DNA of 64,000 nucleotides from Phoronis australis (Eukaryota; Phoronida; Phoronidae). Below are positions 57,058-64,000 of this stretch, in pieces. Where the stretch lies: NCBI GenBank assembly GCA_002633005.1, contig NMRA01000140.1, forward strand, positions 608,367 to 672,366, given 5' to 3'. The notes under the pieces were generated by a model. The model worked only from the letters and a program-made list of their open reading frames with translations. It had not been told where the DNA came from and made no database searches. Within the stretch, counting starts at the first letter, position 1. Each line of letters opens with the position of its first letter. Position numbers and translations under genes: made by a program.

Positions 57058-57170
57058 AACTTTATTTATGATATGATACGATAAGATACGGCAAGATACG
57101 ATTTTCAATACGGTGAACGATTTACGATTCACGATACGATCTACTGTCTTACGATACGGTTAAACCTGAA
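57058..57170. repeat. GATACG-rich degenerate satellite
   Basis: Repeated GATACGAT, AAGATACGG, AATACGG and TACGATTCACGATACGAT over about 110 bases, with no fixed period. Confidence 0.65.
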
Positions 57171-58029
57171 ACAATTAATAAAGATAATGCAATATCTAAT
57201 ACAAATTGAAGTACCAAATACATCATACTAAAATACAGAAAATTGTATATCTAGTAATATTATGTCAACTCACAATTTGACAAACAATAGTTAGCAGAAA
57301 CTTGTAGTTACAACAATTTCTATTACAACACTTTCTATGAGTTAATCAAATAATCAAAGAACTGAGAATAGTTGTTTCTAAAGTCAAAGTTTATAGTAAA
57401 ACATCAAGAAACAAAGTTGTCTCTTACCAACGCTGGGTATCTGTGATATTTTTGAAGCAAGCAGCAGCCTCTCTCCAAGCAATATGAATTCTAGAGTAGC
57501 TAACAGAATATTTATACTGAACACAAGAAAGGTGGGCGAGATAATTCAAAACATGAAAACCCACAAACTTCCTCCAAAATGCTACATCTAGTTCCAAAAC
57601 AATTCTCTGAACAAGGTCGCTGGTTCCAAAACAATTCTGTGAATCAATCTGCTGGACTCCAGCAATGAACCCAAGTCATTACCAATTATGGTGCAGGACA
57701 ATCAAGAGTTGAGTAATTCCGATGGACAAATAACAGATTATTGTTGTTGTCGGAAATGCCTCATCCCAAAGCTGACAGGTTTTCAAAGACTTTAAGTTAC
57801 ACAACTTGCAAAACAAGGCACAATTGTTATTATAAACATCCCACAACTGGTAACAGACATGTGGTGAATCACTTCCCATGAACTCCTAGGAGGTTACAAA
57901 TTTTGGTAAACAACCAATATGTTTAATTAATTATACCTTAGTCACTAAAATTGCATAACATTGCTTTTAATTAGACTAATTATCTACAGCATCAGAAAAT
58001 GTCACCAACAACATGTTTTCTTATTTTTT
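57171..58029. other. Region without recognisable gene
   Basis: AT-rich sequence. One short direct repeat TGGTTCCAAAACAATTCTSTGA occurs at about 57590 and 57620 (shortened unit CCAAAACAATTCT). No coding support. Confidence 0.4.
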
Positions 58030-58460
58030 AAGATTGCGTAGGACACTTGAAAAATGGTCAAATTGACAAATTTTGGAATTTATCATATCTCGTAAATGGC
58101 TGATCGGATTCATATGAAACTTTCAGATACCATGCCTTATGCGCTGTCCCCAAAACGGTAGATATTTCACTTTTGCACGAGAGGCTATGATTTTTATGAA
58201 AAATACTCAAAAAATGCATAAAAAAGGAATTGACAATTTGGAAAAACATTTTTTGAGATTTCATCTTGAGTATTTATATCGAACGAAATTTGGTCATGTT
58301 ATAATATTGTTACTCTGCAATGGATGTGTCTTCGTTTTTTGCTAAATTTTACTAAAAAGACATGGACATGTGGCCCAATTAATAACAGATTGGTATAAAA
58401 TCAAAAATGACATTCTACAGGCTTTCGTCTTTCAGAAAATATAAGTTTAATGAACTAGAA
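58030..58460 (+). repeat. Interspersed repeat, copy 3 of 3
   Basis: Landmarks are AAAATGGTCAAATTGAC, AATGGCTGATCGGATTCAT, CCCCAAAACGGTAGATATTT, GAGATTTCATCTTGAGTA, CGAACGAAATTTGGTCATG, CTAAAAAGACATGG and CAGAAAATATAAGTTTAATG. It matches copy 2 closely and copy 1 more loosely. Confidence 0.75.
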
Positions 58461-61400
58461 TCTATACCTTTGTACATATTGGGCTAAATATACCAACAAG
58501 TCGATAAGGTAATGTATAACTTTAGAAAGACATCGGGAGGCATACGTACATTTTGATATGCTTTTTATCTCGGAACCCCGTAAGAAAGATTTCTTGTCAC
58601 CACGGAACAAAATAAAAATAAAACGATTAAACAACGCGTTCTACTGTAGATTTAATGGAACCACCGCAAGGCAACACACGTGACTCCTTTGGGAATAGCA
58701 CGGAAACGATACGACGTATGTTCTGGGAGTTGCGATCACGGTCTTTATTGTTGAGATCTAACGTAGTGATCATATTTTTGTACAGTTGATGACACAGTAG
58801 ATGAAGGGTTTAATTCGTCTTTCGAAGCAAGTCAGGCTTGTTATTTTTATGGTGGTATCAACACGCAGCGTATCAACGCGCAGCATTGTAAAGGGCCAAG
58901 TGATCGAACCCCGTGCACGTGAAAACGTAATCGCATTCGCCACCCGTCTCTCCCTGCATAAAATGGATTCTTCCTACAAGCGCACTTTTCATTGAATCTG
59001 TTTATATTGTTTCAACGGGCTGATTGCAATAAAAAAACGTTCGCATTGTTCTGGCACCTGGCAAAGTAATCACCCACCTAGTTGGTGGAGCAAAGATTTA
59101 CAAACTCAACAAAGTGTTCAAAATCCTTTTTGAATTCTTGTCGAGGAGAGTGTTTGCTGAAAAATCAGAAGTATAACAAGCAAGCAACAGGCTTCGATAT
59201 TCGTTACAGTCGTTGACACGAGCTTTCTAGCGCTTTCCGGGCTTAAAACTTATTAGTGTACGTTGTATTTTCTGAAGAAAACATTAAAAATACATTTTGA
59301 ACCTCATTTATTGTTAAAAATACAACATCCAACTCAAACACACCGACGCATTGAATATTTTCAGATGATGTTTTGGCACGAAACGTAAGTATACTCTTTC
59401 TGTGTCACCCATTACCACTTGATAATTCTGTTGTTTCTTAGAATAATCAGCAACGCAACGAGTGCCCCTGAACAAAAGTCATATTTCAAACATTTTATTT
59501 TGAGTAAAACACATGCGCTAAGCTACATCATATCCTGGATGTTTAAGGTTATATCAAAAACTAGGCTTTGTCAACTAGTAATAGTATACGTTTTATATTC
59601 ATGTATCATTATTATTACGTTAACACCTTTTTAAAGTTCAAATTTCATTTTAAGAAAGGTACATTCATATCAAAATAACCCCTCTGTCAATTTTTATGAA
59701 AATTTTACCACGTCTCAAAAACGCTGTTAGGAATTTTCGGTTAGTCTTTTCGTTTGGTTTCTGTGACAAATCAGCTCCCAAAGAGTAAGGTCGGTATTTT
59801 TGTAAAACATAGCAATTGTATTCGTCTTCGTTACATTACACAAAAACTAGGCCTTTATATCGAAAACCCTAACTGCGTTTCTGATGAATAAATGTTAAGT
59901 CTGGAAACTTTAAGCCGTTTTTGAGAACCCGTGTTCCTAAGTTAAAATTAAGCCGATTTGCCGAAGCCGAGAAAAAGCCGATTAATTCATGAGAGGTGAA
60001 TATCTCAAGGTCTTGGGTTCATTATTCGGTGAAAACTTGTTTTCGGTCAATACAGCCTATATACCTCTTAACGCGTTCATTATTTCAACATTCACGCGCA
60101 ATATCATCTGAATTTGCTGTTCATAATTAATTTAATGATCACAAAAACGTCTCAATCAGCCAAATCGATTCCAACTAGGTTACGGGCGGACTAGGTCACG
60201 GGCGGAGCCAACCTATTAAGTGGGTTAAACTGGTGCATTGTGGTCCACTTTGAAGTAGGTCAACAGTTCATTGTTAGACACACCACACCCTGGAAGGCTG
60301 AAACCCAAGTACGAAATGGATGCAAAATACGAGTCGGTGGTTGAAGCACGTCGTGAGATCGAAACAGCAAAATGTCAAATTACCAGAATTAAGGAATTTA
60401 GGTCAGAATTTATCTCTTTCCACAACTTGCTGTGTTGGTGAACACAAAGTCACAGTGGCGTGAGATAACTCGTAGCATTCGTTCTCAACGATCGTCTACA
60501 TGCAGAGACACAGCCCCCTCATTATCAAAACTACGTTGTTTGCATCTTTCTATTATATGTACACCTCACTGACGTAATATTATGGCGAATCGGTGAATGA
60601 AAGGACTGAGGGAGATTCGATTTGAGTGACAGCCCCGTAACCTTTGACCTCGGATAAATAGAAAATTAATTTCCACGCGGTTGTGTGGTCCCAAGGTGGT
60701 TCTGCTGTTTTTTTCGTATTTGAAGTTTCCCGAGAATGAAGATAAGGTATTTTGCTTGACATATGTGAAGTATTGTAAAAATGGCCAATTTTTGTGAATA
60801 AGGTTTGAGATATCCTTAAACGTTCCAGAAAAATGAAAAAGCTGAATAAATCTAACGTTCGTTTACGATAAAGGAGCAATAGGTTGACAGATACTGACGT
60901 CGCACAATTTCCCACTATTTCCGCGAGGTGAAACAAAACCTAACTTCAACGTGAAAATAGCGCTTGCCTGGCTGTAATTTAGCACGTTCTATGGCTTTAG
61001 CGCTCGTTTTCCAGCTACATAGCATATGCTTTAATGAAATATGGTCTTTTTCACGTGTAATCGTGTCCCCTATTCGTGAAGCTGCGGAAAATCGAAAAGC
61101 GACTAAGTTCTATTCCCAAGGCTAGTTCTAAATTTTTATTAATATTTGAGACTAGTAAATCATATCTGGCATTTGTAGAAAATTGTTTTGTGTTTCAGTA
61201 AATCGATTTTCAAACAAAAATAAAAGTTGGTAGCGTTAAGATAAGAGTTTCTAATGAAACAATACATCCGGTTTCATCACCAGGACAATACCAGGAAGAC
61301 ATTACATTATTCATGTGGTCACGATTAGAACACATCATCACGAAACAAAATTTTGACAGTTAAAAAGAAAAATTCCATGTGTGAAGTATCATAATCTGCA

Positions 61401-62990
61401 ATTAAAACCAACCAGAGCACTCGCCGACCTCGCCAGTTCGCCATTGTTCTATGGCTTTGTTTTCACCTGATTTCCATTATTAAGCGAAAGCGCCCTGATG
61501 TACCCGTTCAACCTATTAAAACTCAATGTTGTGCTCTTTCATGACATCAGCTGTCTCCACGTTGTTACCGTACGTGTGTGAATGCGAAAATTTAGGTCAA
61601 CATTGTAGGTAAACACGTTCACGTTCGCGTTGAACGCGTATACAAAGCTCATTGAGGTTGAGCTACCTTCTCCTGCTCAAAACCAGAAAAATGAATATTA
61701 CCTACTAATGTTAGTCCTCATTTGAGCACAAATCACATAGACTACGATGCCAGAAAGCTTGACCCAATATTAAGTCCTAAATATCACAAGAGCAAGTAAC
61801 ACATTTAAAAAAGTTTAACTTTTGAAATTGTTAACGACGTTTCAGTGTTTGTTATGGGTGTCAACAGAACAGGAATGTTGAGCACAAGTTTAATTTCTGA
61901 GTTTGTGATTTGCTAAAGAGGCAGCATACAGCACTACCTATTGCTAAGCAACATAATAGAAAAACATAAAATGCTTTTTACACATTTTTGTGCATCTGGG
62001 CATGCGCATAATGAGTGTGAAAGACTTGATTGCTTTCCTCAGATCACACACCATTGCAGTGCAGATTTGAAGTGTTAAGCATTCATGAATATTCAAAGGT
62101 ACTGCACTGTGTTTGTGGAATGCCGCCACAAAAACACAGAAAGAGGGAACCATATAATTAAAGCTGCAGTTTTAGCGCTGTTTATCTGGCATACAAAAGA
62201 ATCCGAGATGACAATGGTTTCATTAAACTTGTCTCATAATATTCCTTACCATGCTGGAGTATTATTTCCGTTACCATCGAAACCATCAGTGAGACTGATT
62301 TGATGAGAATGAAAACCCCAATCCGATTACTTTGCTGTTTCTAAAGCTTTACTTGTATCCAGTTTGCGTCAACCGGTTGTACTTTACAATCAATTTGTTT
62401 TCTTTATTTCTGACTTAAGTGAGTTGCTGACCACTATTTGCTTTTTTGTTTTCAGGACTGATGGGACAATGGTATCAATTACTTTGTATTGTGTCTGTGT
62501 TCATGTCAAGAGTGTTTCATTTGTATCGATCTTATTTAGTGTTTCATTCAGTCAGACAGATGTGGCTATGTTGCTGCACAATTTCTAAGTGTTAACAAAG
62601 CTATATCTTTTATGTCAGGTTCGTTTGGTGGGCCATGGAGTGTGAGTCTAGTTTTTATAAGGTTTTAATCTCAGTTTCCTATCGGTGTCTTGACGGTAAG
62701 TGCTCTAAATCAAAAGTTGTTGTCTGAAAAATGGCGGCGGTTTATTATTTCTTTACTAAGCGCCAGCGGAACTGTAACTAACACTTAAATGCTTGAAAGA
62801 TAATCGGGCATTGTGTTTTAAATGAAGGCTACACGACATACGTTCAATTTACCCTTTAAAAAGGGACAAGTGTAATATTTACACTCCTACTTTTTGTCAG
62901 AAACCTAGAGTAAACTTTAACGTGGAATCAATACGCACAGAAGTTGCAAGCGAAATTTAAAAAAAAAAATTAAAACAGTGGTGGTGATTA
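58461..62990. other. Region without recognisable gene
   Basis: Two short tandem duplications are visible: TATCAACRCGCAGC at 58857-58886 (15-bp unit, two copies) and ACTAGGTYACGGGCGG at 60175-60206 (16-bp unit, two copies). The longest ORF (60580-60936, minus strand, 118 codons) shows no motif. Confidence 0.4.
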
Positions 62991-64000
62991 TGCAGATATT
63001 AAGATTTATTCTCCCACAAAACAACTTTCGATGTAGGTCTAAGGCCTTGCTTCAGGCCGTTGAAGCTCCCCGAAAAAATGAAGAAAAATGGAGTGGGTCA
63101 GGCGAGAAGTGACTGCCATGAACAGCATTCTACACTTCACTGAAGTTTTTGGAATAGACGAGGTCCAGAAATTTGGCATCTGCTCTTAACTACCCCAATA
63201 AGGAAGTTCTGGCAATTTCAGAGCACATCCTTGTTCAGTGGATTTTTTGGGGACGAATACATTTACCCTTCATACATGTAGAAATTGCTGTAAATCTAGT
63301 CGATAATAACATGTTGACCTCTTGCACCGGGGCAGTCGACGGTGTATTTGTGATTTTTAGGTACAAAAAGATCAAAAACCGCGTGTCCTTTTGGTCATTT
63401 TTTTCAATTTTGTTGGTGGACTTACCAAGGCAAAAACACATGTCTTTGATGAATTTCTTCGCCTTTGAAAAACCCATGAAGTGTGCTTTATGTAAGGTAT
63501 GCCTTTTCAGGTGTCTTGAGACAATGTGTAAACAGAGACTTTTATTGACCCAGATCAACGATAACTTTAAAATCATCCACTCGAACTGTGGTTCTTGTCC
63601 CTACGTCTACGAAATTCAGGGTTTATTTTCACCGCAACGTCTTAAATTATGTTTCAAGCGTCTGAAGCAACAAGGAAGACTTCTTTATCAAAAAAGGATT
63701 TAAAAGTCACAAGGGTTATTTTGTCACGGTAACTTTCCGCTAGTCTGACACTCACTCAGCTTGAGGAAAGACAACGCATTGTCATATTTCTTTCCATGTT
63801 TCAGTTTACTGGTCTTCGTTCAACTACATGAGATCGAATAGTTGGCAAATGCACACGACACGTTGAACAGTGGAACTAAAGGCAAGGAATTGAAGGCGAA
63901 GAATATTGTGCTCTGCTAAATGTTAAAGGAGAAATACACGTTATAAAATCTTGCGATTATTACATCGAAAACTGTCAAAGTTAATAATAGCGGTTGCAGC
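62991..64000. other. Possible decayed retroelement tail
   Basis: On the minus strand 63070-62960 reads CTGAAGCAAGGCCTTAGACC, then CATCGAAAGTTG, and ends in a T-rich tract. This resembles the 3' tails of many invertebrate retroelements (CTGAAGAAGGCC...CGAAACG type). ORFs of 176 codons (plus) and 113 codons (minus) overlap on opposite strands at 63173-63703; neither shows a recognisable reverse transcriptase or nuclease motif. The call is tentative. Confidence 0.25.

Noticed and set aside
58895-58925. tRNA-like T-arm word (GGTTCGATC on the minus strand)
   Set aside because: The flanking bases cannot form the T stem, and no A/B box spacing or acceptor stem is present.
62990-63070. Hammerhead-ribozyme-like sequence on the minus strand (CTGAAGC ... 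CGAAAG)
   Set aside because: The conserved core CTGANGA is not present (CTGAAGC), and I could not draw the three stems. It is left as a retroelement tail resemblance.
63173-63703. ORF of 176 codons on the plus strand overlapping a 113-codon minus-strand ORF, possible retroelement protein
   Set aside because: No reverse transcriptase, GIY-YIG or zinc-binding motif is recognisable in either frame. Only the nearby CTGAAGCAAGGCC...CGAAAG tail hints at a retroelement, so only a tentative tail is recorded.

Overview
This is eukaryotic, AT-rich genomic DNA from an animal, most likely a marine invertebrate. Three genes are split by canonical GT-AG introns. The repeat content is invertebrate-like: a Ty1/copia element primed by an internal part of initiator tRNA-Met, pearl/Helentron-like arrays with a GACG microsatellite, many small inverted-repeat transposons, and tandem satellites. 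I cannot assign a phylum from sequence alone. There are no bacterial operons, CRISPR arrays, rRNA or convincing tRNA genes. Single N bases lie at 16552 and 35394.

Layout. (1) 601-4810, plus strand: a four-exon gene for an unrecognised, basic, low-complexity protein ending in a coiled coil. (2) 7480-15257, minus strand: an eight-exon gene for a mitochondrial acetyl-CoA hydrolase/4-hydroxybutyrate CoA-transferase family enzyme of 477 residues, with ETS and CRE motifs upstream of its first exon. Its intron 5 holds a pearl-like tandem array. (3) 15.3-21.8 kb: intergenic DNA with two copies of a small TIR transposon family and a 380-bp tandem array with inverted repeats. (4) 21860-30042, plus strand: a five-exon gene for a D-2-hydroxyacid dehydrogenase of the glyoxylate/hydroxypyruvate reductase type (337 residues). 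Its introns carry two more copies of the same TIR family, a hairpin, clustered DR1-like motifs and a CTCF-like site. (5) 30720-35394, minus strand: a decayed copia element whose upstream LTR is cut short at the N. (6) 35395-36449: a second pearl-like array of about 146-bp monomers, each with a CTCF-like core. (7) 36.6-64 kb: no gene that I can support. It holds a 1.6-kb element flanked by TTAA, three other inverted-repeat elements, a 657-bp tandem duplication, a three-copy interspersed repeat and several hairpins.

Genes 2 and 3 are divergently transcribed and both act on small carboxylic acids (acyl-CoA/carboxylate exchange; reduction of 2-oxo acids), but nothing in the sequence shows they work as a unit. 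All exon joins below were built by hand from splice signals and phase; every join keeps the reading frame.
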